Shown: positions 42,625-50,117 of the stretch, one piece after another | Numbering within the stretch: the stretch's first letter is position 1 | How the letters are laid out: the number at the start of each line of letters is the position of its first letter | Assembly (NCBI RefSeq): GCF_001902295.1 | Contig: NZ_CP018335.1 | Location: 3,286,001-3,350,000 of the forward strand | Direction: 5' to 3' | Length of the DNA: 64,000 nucleotides | DNA from: Clostridium kluyveri | GTDB lineage: Bacteria; Bacillota; Clostridia; Clostridiales; Clostridiaceae | The notes under the pieces: generated by a model | Told to the model about the DNA's origin: nothing | The model's database searches: none | Seen by the model: only the letters and a program-made list of their open reading frames with translations | Program-made: the position numbers and the translations under genes

Positions 42625-43584
42625 TTAGACCCTTATTTGAATATTTGTTAGGTTTTCTCCAAAATAAAGGTTATAAAATTCATGTGGAGCCATAAATCTT
42701 AAACTTGAATGTAATCTCCTATTATTGTAGAATTCCATAAATTCATTTACTATTTTGTATGCTTCCGCATAGCTTTGAAATTCATTAATTTTTAAACACT
42801 CATCCTCAAGTATTCTGTGAAATGATTCCACATGTGCGTTTTTATTTGGCGTCTTCACTGGTATTCTCTCATGTTCAGTTTTAAGTCCTTCACAGCATTC
42901 ATCAAATTTATGACTTATAAACTGAGGCCCGTTGTCTGTTCTTATTACTGGCTTTTTAGAGCCTTCCTCAAACAAGTTTCTTCTTATTAAGCACTTTCTC
43001 AGTAGTGCTGTAGCATCTTTAGCCTCACAGTGTAAACCCATGTGGTAATCTATAATGCTCCTATCAAAGATATCAATTAAATTTAGTAAGTAGAAGAACT
43101 TATCTTCACCTTCTATGTAGCCATATTTTATATCCATTTCCCATAGTTGATTTGAGCCTGTTATAGTTCTGTTAACTGCAATATTTCTCTTTATTTTAGC
43201 TTTAATTATTCTCTGGTCTTTAAGTATTCTGAGCTCTTTGCAAAGCCGATAAACCTTCTTGTGATTAATCACAAGATTATAATATTTTCTTAGATGGTAA
43301 GTTATTTTTCTATATCCATAGTTAATAGCATCCCCATCAATGGCCTCCAAAATAAATTCCTTAATCTGATCATCGCATACTTTCTCACCATCTACGTTTA
43401 TACTGTATCCTTTTGGCTTTCCACCTTTAGGTCTAGCCTTTTCTTTGCCTTCTACGCTTAAATTATAGTAATATGTTGATCTTCCGAGTTTAACTACTTT
43501 AAGTACAAATACTGCATTGTATCCTTGATCTATATATTTTTTAGCTATTTCTACTTTTTCTTTAATTGAGGGTTTGATTTTTTT
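42625..43584 (-). CDS. IS3-family OrfB transposase (copy 2)
   Basis: Identical protein to copy 1, including the three DDE motifs (WEMDIKYG, RTDNGPQF, HVESFHRIL). Read by -1 frameshift from OrfA at the A7 run near 43578-43584. Intact. Confidence 0.92.
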   Translation of the reverse strand, partial: KKIKPSIKEKVEIAKKYIDQGYNAVFVLKVVKLGRSTYYYNLSVEGKEKARPKGGKPKGYSINVDGEKVCDDQIKEFILEAIDGDAINYGYRKITYHLRKYYNLVINHKKVYRLCKELRILKDQRIIKAKIKRNIAVNRTITGSNQLWEMDIKYGYIEGEDKFFYLLNLIDIFDRSIIDYHMGLHCEAKDATALLRKCLIRRNLFEEGSKKPVIRTDNGPQFISHKFDECCEGLKTEHERIPVKTPNKNAHVESFHRILEDECLKINEFQSYAEAYKIVNEFMEFYNNRRLHSSLRFMAPHEFYNLYFGENLTNIQIRV

Positions 43585-43874
43585 ATTAAGTCTCTAAGAA
43601 TTGCTACTTCTAAATCTTTTTCTCCTAACAATTTTTTTAGATGATCATTCTCTTTTGTTACTTCTGTTAACTCATTTTCAAGTTCTTTTTCTCCCTCAAC
43701 CAAAGCTTTTCTACCAGGCTTAACTTTAATCTCATCCTTAGAATTCTTTATCCACGTAAATATAGTTGATTTTGAGATCCCATGCCTTCTTGATACCAGT
43801 GAAACATTTCCTACTTCTTTCACTTCTCTTAATACCTCTTCTTTTAATTCTTTTGTATAACTTTTTCCTTTCAT
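43551..43874 (-). CDS. IS3-family OrfA (copy 2)
   Basis: Identical to copy 1 OrfA: 107 residues, HTH plus coiled coil, start ATG after TTGGAGG. Confidence 0.92.
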   Translation of the reverse strand: MKGKSYTKELKEEVLREVKEVGNVSLVSRRHGISKSTIFTWIKNSKDEIKVKPGRKALVEGEKELENELTEVTKENDHLKKLLGEKDLEVAILRDLIKKSNPQLKKK

Positions 43875-44026
43875 AGTTTGCCTCCAATCACTTTCTACAT
43901 TATAATAAATATAGATATAATTGTCCAAGTTTATTTAGGGGCTTAAGAGTAATGTACTGATATTTTTGTAACTGTTTTAAAAGCTTTTACATAACATAAA
44001 TTGAAGTATTCAATATGGAGGATATG

Positions 44027-44569
44027 ATGTATTTTTATGAATATAACTGTCCCTTTGTAAACTACGATTGTTGTGGATATAGAGGTGATATGAATATTAT
44101 GCATGTAAGAAAGGCTATGGCTCATATAATGGGAGGACCTTTAGCTCCTGATATAAGAGGTACTGTTACATTTACTCAGGTACGTGGAGGAACTGAAGTT
44201 TCTGTGAAGGTTAATGGGTTGCCTTCTTATAGACCTGCTATGAATGGAAACCCTCAAATTGGACCACATGGATTTCACATACACCAAAATGGCACATGTG
44301 CTGTAGGTAATCCTTCAGACCCATTCACACCTGCTGGAGAACATTGGAATCCAACTAACCAGCCTCATGGCAATCATGCGGGAGACTTTCCTGTTCTCTT
44401 TTCTAATAATGGTTATTCTAGAATGACTTTTTTTACAGACAAATTTAATGTTACCCAGATTATTGGAAAATCTGTGATCATACATGAAAGTCCAGATGAT
44501 TATAAAACTCAACCTTCTGGAGCATCTGGTAAAAGATTAGCCTGTGGTGTTATTAAGGCTGTAATGTAA
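44027..44569 (+). CDS. sodC: Cu-Zn superoxide dismutase-like protein with Tyr/Cys N-terminus
   Basis: 180 residues; start chosen at the ATG 5 nt after GGAGG. The SOD domain shows copper and zinc ligands: GFHIHQNGTC (two His), GEHWNPTNQPHGNHAGDFP (His, His, His, Asp), IIHESPDDY (His) and the GKRLACGVI end with Arg. No signal peptide is visible; instead the N-terminus (MYFYEYNCPFVNYDCCGYRG) resembles the Tyr-rich starts of the tandem proteins at 32054 and 33443. CATAACATA upstream (43991-43999) matches a mother-cell -10 element, so a spore-coat SOD is likely. Confidence 0.9.
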   Translation: MYFYEYNCPFVNYDCCGYRGDMNIMHVRKAMAHIMGGPLAPDIRGTVTFTQVRGGTEVSVKVNGLPSYRPAMNGNPQIGPHGFHIHQNGTCAVGNPSDPFTPAGEHWNPTNQPHGNHAGDFPVLFSNNGYSRMTFFTDKFNVTQIIGKSVIIHESPDDYKTQPSGASGKRLACGVIKAVM

Positions 44570-44655
44570 TTAAAAGAATGTTTAAGGGGGCTATTTTCTT
44601 TATGTAAAAAACTTGTATATGAAACTATTCTTTCTCAATACATCATCTTGTTAAC

Positions 44656-44883
44656 TTACTTATATTTTTTAACTCTTTTAACTAAGTCGACTGTATTTAT
44701 ATAAGCTTGTTGTATAACCTTTGTTACAATGGGTCCTCCCAAACTCATCCAATTAATTCTTCTTGAAGTATATCCATCTATATTCATAAGTAAGTTAACA
44801 GTTGGTTTGGTATCTATAATAAGTTCATGGATGCTTAGTGTTAAGCATAATTTGCCAACTTCTCTTTTAAAAATAAAACCCAC
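44656..44883 (-). CDS. Small protein, unknown
   Basis: 75 residues, GTG start with GGAGGAG upstream. Sequence (MGFIFKREVGKLCLTLSIHE, then LLMNIDGYTSRRINWMSLGG and a basic C-terminus VKRVKKYK) gives no family match. No signal peptide. The ribosome binding site supports expression. Confidence 0.55.
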   Translation of the reverse strand: MGFIFKREVGKLCLTLSIHELIIDTKPTVNLLMNIDGYTSRRINWMSLGGPIVTKVIQQAYINTVDLVKRVKKYK

Positions 44884-45191
44884 TCAGCTCCTCCAAAAAC
44901 TTCTATATATCTATTGAAGTTTTCAGGAAACCTCTTTGCAATTTCCTTTCTTAATAATTTTTTTCCACCTATCTATCCTATAAGCTATTCATTAATAATT
45001 CCGAGGAATTTAAATTATTTACATTTGTTACATTATGTTCTAAAGGTTTTGGTGTTATTTTGTAGAATTATCATTCTTAACATTATACTCATCTAACGGT
45101 CATATGCTATCCTCCGATTTAATATATAATACAGGGATTTTGACGAATTGTTTAGATTAGGTATAATGGAATAAAAAGGGGGCGTGATTAT

Positions 45192-45371
45192 ATGGATGAT
45201 GATAATTTTATGCTTGATGAAGAATTGTTAAGCAAAATCTATGATGTGGCATTTCATGAGATGGGAGAAAGCTTTAGAGAACCTGGGGTGTATATGTCAC
45301 TACTAAGTACTTTGGGGAAAGAAAAGGCAGACTGGTTTTTGGATATGTGGAATATAACTTGAGGGCGTGAA
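45192..45371 (+). pseudogene. Frameshifted paralogue of the small protein at 27184
   Basis: Begins MDDDNFMLDEELLSKIYDVAF, then FREPGVYMS, like the intact copy. One extra C at about 45300 (TCACCTACTAAG instead of TCACTACTAAG) shifts the frame, so it ends in a foreign tail at 45371. Restoring the base gives LLSTLGKEKADWFLDMW ending at 45363. It has AAAGGGGGCG before the ATG and a terminator at the expected stop. Confidence 0.75.
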
Positions 45372-45385
45372 GCTCTCTTTTTTAA
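45361..45385 (+). terminator. Terminator of the frameshifted paralogue
   Basis: GAGGGC and GCTCTC pair (one G-T) around GTGAA, then TTTTTT. Same design as at 27348. Confidence 0.85.
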
Positions 45386-45390
45386 ATTAA

Positions 45391-45418
45391 AGCCTGTACC
45401 CCTTAAGGCACAGGCACA
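45391..45418 (-). terminator. Terminator of the decayed SASP
   Basis: GCCTGTACC and GGCACAGGC arms with a short loop; minus-strand tail TTTAATTT. Confidence 0.6.
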
Positions 45419-45421
45419 TTG

Positions 45422-45642
45422 CTATTTTAAGTTTTCTTCATAAGCCTCGGCTGTTTTATTACCATTTACTGTTCCAGCTCATAAGCCTTAGCCTTTTTAT
45501 TACCACCTAATGGACTAGTGTCTATGTCAACTAAATCTCCATTGTAGATCTTCTTTGAATTTGTTTGAACTTTTTCAGCTGAGTTTCTCTTAAACTTAGC
45601 TACTTTACCCTGTGCTACTAAATTATTATTGTTACGTGCCAT
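45422..45642 (-). pseudogene. Decayed SASP with duplicated C-terminal segment
   Basis: Starts as MARNNNNLVAQGKVAKFKRN with AGAGGTG upstream, and has NSKKIYNGDLV, similar to the intact SASP at 21242. The frame ends at 45466 in GGNKKAKAYELEQ. In another frame just downstream (to the TAG at 45422) lies TVNGNKTAEAYEENLK, the expected normal C-terminus. So a duplication plus frameshift altered the tail; conserved EAR and GG-MVK blocks are lost. Confidence 0.65.
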
Positions 45643-45938
45643 AACAAACACCTCTTTCTAGAGCAATTTTAAATGCTACATTTAAAGTTTGTGCATTTCT
45701 ATAAAAAATACTCTAGGTAATTAGATAAAAGTTTGGAAAGTGAATATAAGATGAGGTGAATTAAGTATATTGCTGCCTATATACTGTGTGCAAACCAAAA
45801 AATTAAACTCAATATTGACAACAGAAAATAGTTAAACCCTATTTATTACTATACATATCAATATCCATCTATAACTAATGTGTTAAACGCAAAAACAAGA
45901 CTGCCCTGAAACCCTTCAAAACACTCTTATACAGCCAT
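45643..45938. other. Gap upstream of the decayed SASP
   Basis: No gene is seen. The first 100 bases resemble the upstream region of the SASP genes at 21242 and 31020 (GTTTGTGCATTTCTATAAAA), presumably a shared forespore promoter region. Confidence 0.5.
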
Positions 45939-46013
45939 TGGTAGTCCCTAGGAGAATCGAACTCCTGATTTCACCGTGAGAGGGTGACGTCTTAACCACT
46001 TGACCAAGGGACC
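45939..46013 (-). tRNA. tRNA-Glu (CTC)
   Basis: 75 nt including encoded CCA. Acceptor GGTCCCT pairs with AGGGACT; T-loop TTCGATT; anticodon stem TCACC/GGTGA around loop CTCTCAC, anticodon CTC reading GAG. Single gene, flanked by AT-rich DNA. Confidence 0.95.
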
Positions 46014-46114
46014 TCATATTCATTTTGCAATCAACATTTATTATTATATATTTCCACACTTATTTAGTCAATACTTTTTTAAGAATCACTTAAATGCAAT
46101 AAAAATATTTTTAT

Positions 46115-46148
46115 ATAGTTGCAAATCACTTGCAACTATGTGTATAAT
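46115..46148 (+). promoter_or_regulatory. Promoter and operator of the metal ABC operon
   Basis: ATAGTTGCAA and TTGCAACTAT (46115-46124, 46130-46139) are perfect 10-bp arms around ATCAC. TATAAT at 46143-46148 follows directly, so the palindrome covers the -35 to -10 spacer. A metal-sensing repressor is expected, but the sequence is not the usual Fur/Zur or MntR box. Confidence 0.75.
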
Positions 46149-46227
46149 ATATATTAATTAAATTATACTATATATATTATTACCATATATTATGAAATAA
46201 TTCTTGATTGCAGGAGGAAATTTATTT

Positions 46228-46881
46228 ATGCTTACCATAGAAAATTTACATTTTTCCTATACTGGAAAGCCTCCTTATTTAATAGATTCTGTAAATCTAC
46301 ACATTAAGTATGGAAGTTACGTTTCAATAATAGGTGAAAATGGAAGTGCCAAAACTACTTTAATTAAATTAATACTTGGGATTTTACCCCCATTAAAAGG
46401 CCATATTCACTTATCTACTAAAAAAATCGGCTATGTTCCTCAACTAATGGAAAATTTTAATTCTCAATTTCCAATTACAGTTTTAGAACTGCTCAAATGC
46501 CACATGAAAGTTTTAAAACTAAAAGATAAAAAGCTTATAGATGTATATCTGAATCATGTGGGGATGAATGATTTCAAAAACAGCCTTATAGGAAATTTAT
46601 CCGGTGGACAACGCCAGAAGATATTTATAGCAAGAGCCATGATGGGTCCACCTGAACTTTTAATACTTGATGAACCTTCTACAGGCATAGATATGCTAAG
46701 TCAAAAGGAACTATATACTATAATAAAACATTTAAATACTAATTCATCCATAACAGTAATAGCTGTAGAACATAATTTAGAAGCTGCACTTAAAAATTCT
46801 ACTCACATATGTGTTATGAAAGACAGCAGTGCATCCATATACACCCTTAAAGAATATAAAGAATTGTTGAATTTAAAATAA
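46228..46881 (+). CDS. Metal ABC transporter ATP-binding protein (ZnuC/MntB-like)
   Basis: 217 residues from the ATG after AGGAGG; the upstream in-frame TTG includes the ribosome binding site. Walker A is GENGSAKTT (about 36-44, Ala for the last Gly, as seen in some metal importers), signature LSGGQRQKIFIARAM (about 131-145), Walker B LLILDEPSTGID and the His switch AVEHN. Partner permease follows at 27 bp. The substrate is likely Zn or Mn. No solute-binding protein gene is in the operon. Confidence 0.93.
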   Translation: MLTIENLHFSYTGKPPYLIDSVNLHIKYGSYVSIIGENGSAKTTLIKLILGILPPLKGHIHLSTKKIGYVPQLMENFNSQFPITVLELLKCHMKVLKLKDKKLIDVYLNHVGMNDFKNSLIGNLSGGQRQKIFIARAMMGPPELLILDEPSTGIDMLSQKELYTIIKHLNTNSSITVIAVEHNLEAALKNSTHICVMKDSSASIYTLKEYKELLNLK

Positions 46882-46907
46882 ATTAATTTCTTATTTTGGA
46901 GGTAATC

Positions 46908-47702
46908 ATGTTACAATACGCTTTTATGCAAAATGCAATTATTGCAGGTATATTTATATCCATATTATGTCCTGTAGTGGGTACTTTTTTGGTTTTAAAA
47001 AGATATTCTATGATGGGAGATACCTTATCTCATTCATCCTTTGCAGGAGTTGCAATAGGCATTGTATTTGGATACAATCCTATATTTACAGCTTTTATAT
47101 TTACCTCTATTGCAGGACTTGTAATAGAATTTTTAAGAGATTATTACAAAAAATATGCAGAATTGATACTTGTAATTGTACTTACCCTATCAGTAGGTAT
47201 AGCAATCGTACTTATAAGCACTGGAAAAGCCAGCGGAAATGTAAATTCCTATTTATTTGGCAGTATACTTACAGTATCTAAAAATGAACTCTATACTGTA
47301 TTCATACTTAGTATAATTTCTGTGATAACTCTATCAATACTTTACAACCAATTGCTCTACATAACTTTTGACGAAGATGGTGCTAAAGTATGTAGAATAA
47401 AGGTAAAACTTATAAATTATTTATTTACACTTTTAGTAGGTGCTACAATTTCTGTATCCCTAAGAATACTCGGCATCTTAGTCATCTCATCTATGATAGC
47501 AATGCCTGTAGCTGCATCTCTACAGCTGCATAAGGGTTTTAAAATTACACTTATATTTTCTATAATATTTGGATTTTTAGATATAATGGGAGGATTATTG
47601 TTGTCTTATTATATAAACAGTGCTCCCGGTGGTACTATTGCTTTAGTTTCCGTACTCACTCTTTTAATGGTTCTGGGTTATAAAAAATTGTGGAATAAAT
47701 AG
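46908..47702 (+). CDS. Metal ABC transporter permease (ABC-3 family)
   Basis: 264 residues from the ATG after TTTGGAGG. About eight membrane segments with the ABC-3 pattern: FMQNAIIAGIFISILCPVVG, YSMMGDTLSHSSFAGVAIG and ISSMIAMPVAASLQL. Forms the membrane channel with the upstream ATPase for Zn/Mn/Fe uptake. Confidence 0.93.
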   Translation: MLQYAFMQNAIIAGIFISILCPVVGTFLVLKRYSMMGDTLSHSSFAGVAIGIVFGYNPIFTAFIFTSIAGLVIEFLRDYYKKYAELILVIVLTLSVGIAIVLISTGKASGNVNSYLFGSILTVSKNELYTVFILSIISVITLSILYNQLLYITFDEDGAKVCRIKVKLINYLFTLLVGATISVSLRILGILVISSMIAMPVAASLQLHKGFKITLIFSIIFGFLDIMGGLLLSYYINSAPGGTIALVSVLTLLMVLGYKKLWNK

Positions 47703-47770
47703 CACAAAATCAGATACCTCTATTATCATATATTTTTATATTTCATTCGTACAAATCACTATCACTACCT

Positions 47771-48064
47771 TTATCTTTTTATTTGTTTCATATAATCTTC
47801 TATATTCTTATACATACTTGACCAGGAACGCCTACAGAACATTACTGCTACATCACTTCTCCTAGATCTTTCCTTTATTATTTCCGCCATATTATGGCCT
47901 ACATAATCTGTAAGTACTAGTACCAAATCTGTATTTTCTGGAATTTTAACCTTTCTATCACCTTTTTTTCTTCCTGTAACATGCCCTATCTTATTAAAAC
48001 CATTTTCTCTTAACTTGTCAGTTATAGTTCCAAGCTTATCTCCTCCAATAACTAGAATACTCAT
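47771..48064 (-). CDS. DUF2325 domain protein
   Basis: 97 residues, whole protein is the domain: SILVIGGDKLGTITDKLREN, LVLVLTDYVGHNM, VMFCRRSWSSM. DUF2325 is a small Rossmann-like domain of unknown function, often near metal or iron genes. GGAGGAAAAG precedes the ATG. A Fur-box-like site lies 40 bp upstream, indicating iron control. Convergent with the metal ABC operon. Confidence 0.9.
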   Translation of the reverse strand: MSILVIGGDKLGTITDKLRENGFNKIGHVTGRKKGDRKVKIPENTDLVLVLTDYVGHNMAEIIKERSRRSDVAVMFCRRSWSSMYKNIEDYMKQIKR

Positions 48065-48102
48065 ACTTTTCCTCCTCTTTCATTTTTACCCTCAATCGAT
48101 AT

Positions 48103-48117
48103 TGATATTCATTTTCA
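48103..48117 (-). promoter_or_regulatory. Fur-box-like site upstream of the DUF2325 gene
   Basis: On the minus strand TGAAAATGAATATCA matches the 7-1-7 core TGATAATNATTATCA at 12 of 14 fixed positions, 39 bp before the start codon. Confidence 0.6.
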
Positions 48118-48233
48118 ATTATACTCTACCTTTAAAATTTTGTAAATACATAAGCTCAAAAAAGTATAATAAAGTCTTCACATACTCTACTATACTTTTT
48201 TAAAAATATTTTCACAAATCTTATACAAATATT

Positions 48234-48297
48234 TCATTTATCCAGTGGAAGATAACAATTTCTTTATAGCAAACTCTACCTGAACCTAAGAACCACT
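48234..48297 (-). repeat. Family 1 repeat, copy E (shortened)
   Basis: On the minus strand, right after the cobT stop codon: AAGTGGTTCTTAGGTTCAGG, then TAGAGTTTGCTATAAAGAAA and CACTGGATAAATG. The first-hairpin 3' strand and most of the second domain are missing; only the ends remain. Copies D and E are both 3' of minus-strand operons. Confidence 0.6.
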
Positions 48298-49368
48298 TCA
48301 TTTTCTAATATCTATAAGCTTACTCCCATCTACCTCTGCTTCTTCAAAAGTCCCCATATTATCCATAACATATAGCGCAGATTCTAATATTGCAAAAGCC
48401 ATAGGGCATCCTGAACCTTCTCCTAATCTCATATTTAAGTTCAACATAGGATTCAATCCTAACTCTTTCATTACACATTCAGCCGCCGGTTCTGCTGAAA
48501 GATGCGAAGGAAATAAAAAATCTACTACATTTTCATTTAATTTTACAGCACAAAGTGCTGCTACAGAAGATATAAAACCATCTATTACAATAGGCACTCT
48601 ATTTTTAGCAGCCCCTAAAAAGCATCCACATATTCCTGCTATATCAAATCCTCCTACCTTTGCTATAACATCAATAATATCTTCTGGATTTGGATTATTT
48701 ATTTTAATGGCATTTTGAACCGCTTTTTTCTTAGCCTTGAATTTATCTTCTGTAATTCCAGAGCCTTTTCCCACGGTTTCATTTACTGGCAATTTTAATA
48801 TAGCACTTAAGACCGCAGAACTTGTAGCCGTATTACATACTCCCATTTCGCCTGTTCCAAATAAATCATATCCTTCTTTTACAAGTCCATCTATTATTTC
48901 TATTCCTGTTTCAATGGCTTTTATACACTGTTCTCTGGTCATAGCCGGTTCTTTTGCTATATTTCTAGTACCATAATCTATTTTTTTATTTATGATTCCA
49001 TCACTTTTGAAATCATAATCAGTTCCTATATCCACTATAGTTCTGTCACATTTGAAAAAATCGCCCAATACACATACTCCTGTTATACCTTTAACAAAAT
49101 TTTCAGTAATGTTTGCTGTTAATCCTTTTGGACAATTGCTTATACCTTCTTCCCATATTCCATTATCTGAACACATTATAACTATATTTTTTTTGTGTAT
49201 TTTATTATGTACTTTTCCTGTAATTCCAGCCATTTTTATAGCTATTTCTTCTAATTCTCCAAGACTTCCTATAGGTTTTGCCAAGTTATCCAATCTTTTT
49301 TTAGCATTTTCCATAGCTTTTTCATTTCTTTTTTCTATTTTGTTTAGAGTATTTTCAATCAGACTCAT
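48298..49368 (-). CDS. cobT: Nicotinate-nucleotide-dimethylbenzimidazole phosphoribosyltransferase
   Basis: 356 residues, complete. It makes alpha-ribazole-5'-phosphate for the lower ligand of cobalamin. Family motifs: KPIGSLGELEEIA (about 31), MCSDNGIWEEG (about 64-74), LFGTGEMGVCNTATSSA (about 168-184), HLSAEPAAE and RLGEGSGCPMAF with the catalytic Glu near 316. Last gene of a minus-strand run with cbiB. A shortened repeat follows its stop. Confidence 0.96.
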   Translation of the reverse strand: MSLIENTLNKIEKRNEKAMENAKKRLDNLAKPIGSLGELEEIAIKMAGITGKVHNKIHKKNIVIMCSDNGIWEEGISNCPKGLTANITENFVKGITGVCVLGDFFKCDRTIVDIGTDYDFKSDGIINKKIDYGTRNIAKEPAMTREQCIKAIETGIEIIDGLVKEGYDLFGTGEMGVCNTATSSAVLSAILKLPVNETVGKGSGITEDKFKAKKKAVQNAIKINNPNPEDIIDVIAKVGGFDIAGICGCFLGAAKNRVPIVIDGFISSVAALCAVKLNENVVDFLFPSHLSAEPAAECVMKELGLNPMLNLNMRLGEGSGCPMAFAILESALYVMDNMGTFEEAEVDGSKLIDIRK

Positions 49369-49443
49369 TATATTCCTCCATATATTTTAAAATCTACTAA
49401 TTTTACATGCCTAATAAATAGATGCGTATTAAAAATTATATTT

Positions 49444-50070
49444 TCATTTGTAAAACATTTCAATAACAATACAGGCTTTTCCTTTTTTATAAAAAAAATA
49501 AAAATCATCTGTACTTATAAAATTCATGATAACTTTCCTGTATTCCATTTTGGAAATACTATTTCTCACTTTAGAACTAAATTCCACAAAATTATCATAT
49601 TTTTTTATATAGTTTATTAATTTATCTGCAATAAATATTGAAGTTATGGGAGATACGCCCTTTGTGTTTACTCCTATTGAGATATTTTCAGTACTCCTAT
49701 GACAGGGTATAATACAATTTCCCTCTTTGGAATCTGTGGCGTCCACATATATCTTACAAAGCTCCCTGCAGTGCTGCCTTATAGTTGAATTAACCTTTTC
49801 ATCATCTGTAGCAATTACCACAATATGCTTATCCACTATGTGATGTACATCATATTTTTCTTTAATCAATGTAACATTTAAATGCTTTTTAATATTGTCA
49901 AAACTGCCCATAAAATTTTCAGACAGTATATATACCTGGCATCCTTTCATGACAAAATTTTCAGATTTTATGTAAGAGGCAGCTCCTCCACCTATTATAA
50001 TCACTTTTATCTTAGAAGATAGAAGTGAAATAAGTATAGGTACATTATTCTCTTGAATGTTTTTTTTCAA
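49444..50070 (-). CDS. Precorrin-2 dehydrogenase / siroheme synthase-like protein
   Basis: 208 residues. Rossmann motif VIIIGGGAASYIKSENFVMKG near residue 23 and the middle IVVIATDDEKVN, VDATDSKEGNCIIPCHR, then ISIGVNTKGVSPITSIFIADK match the CysG N-terminal (CysGB/Met8p) group that oxidises precorrin-2 to sirohydrochlorin. In clostridia such genes feed the anaerobic B12 path. Position between cbiB and cobT agrees. Confidence 0.88.
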   Translation of the reverse strand: MKKNIQENNVPILISLLSSKIKVIIIGGGAASYIKSENFVMKGCQVYILSENFMGSFDNIKKHLNVTLIKEKYDVHHIVDKHIVVIATDDEKVNSTIRQHCRELCKIYVDATDSKEGNCIIPCHRSTENISIGVNTKGVSPITSIFIADKLINYIKKYDNFVEFSSKVRNSISKMEYRKVIMNFISTDDFYFFYKKGKACIVIEMFYK

Positions 50071-50117
50071 ATCCAGATTTCTCCTTTATAAAATGATTTT
50101 CAGGTTAAAATATAGTT

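Larger units (their letters stand above)
42569..43949 (-). mobile_element. IS3-family insertion sequence, copy 2 (inverted)
   Basis: A 1381-bp copy in the opposite orientation to copy 1. The encoded proteins are identical, so this is a recent duplication. TAAT flanks it on both sides (42565-42568 and 43950-43953), an independent target duplication. Confidence 0.92.

Noticed and set aside
36890..43949. The two inverted IS3 copies as one composite transposon carrying the marR-MFS genes
   Set aside because: Copy 1 has ATTAT on both sides with glycosidase sequence on both sides, and copy 2 has its own TAAT duplication. Each is a separate simple insertion, and the space between holds native genes such as csp. 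They may mobilise the segment in future but did not bring it as a unit.
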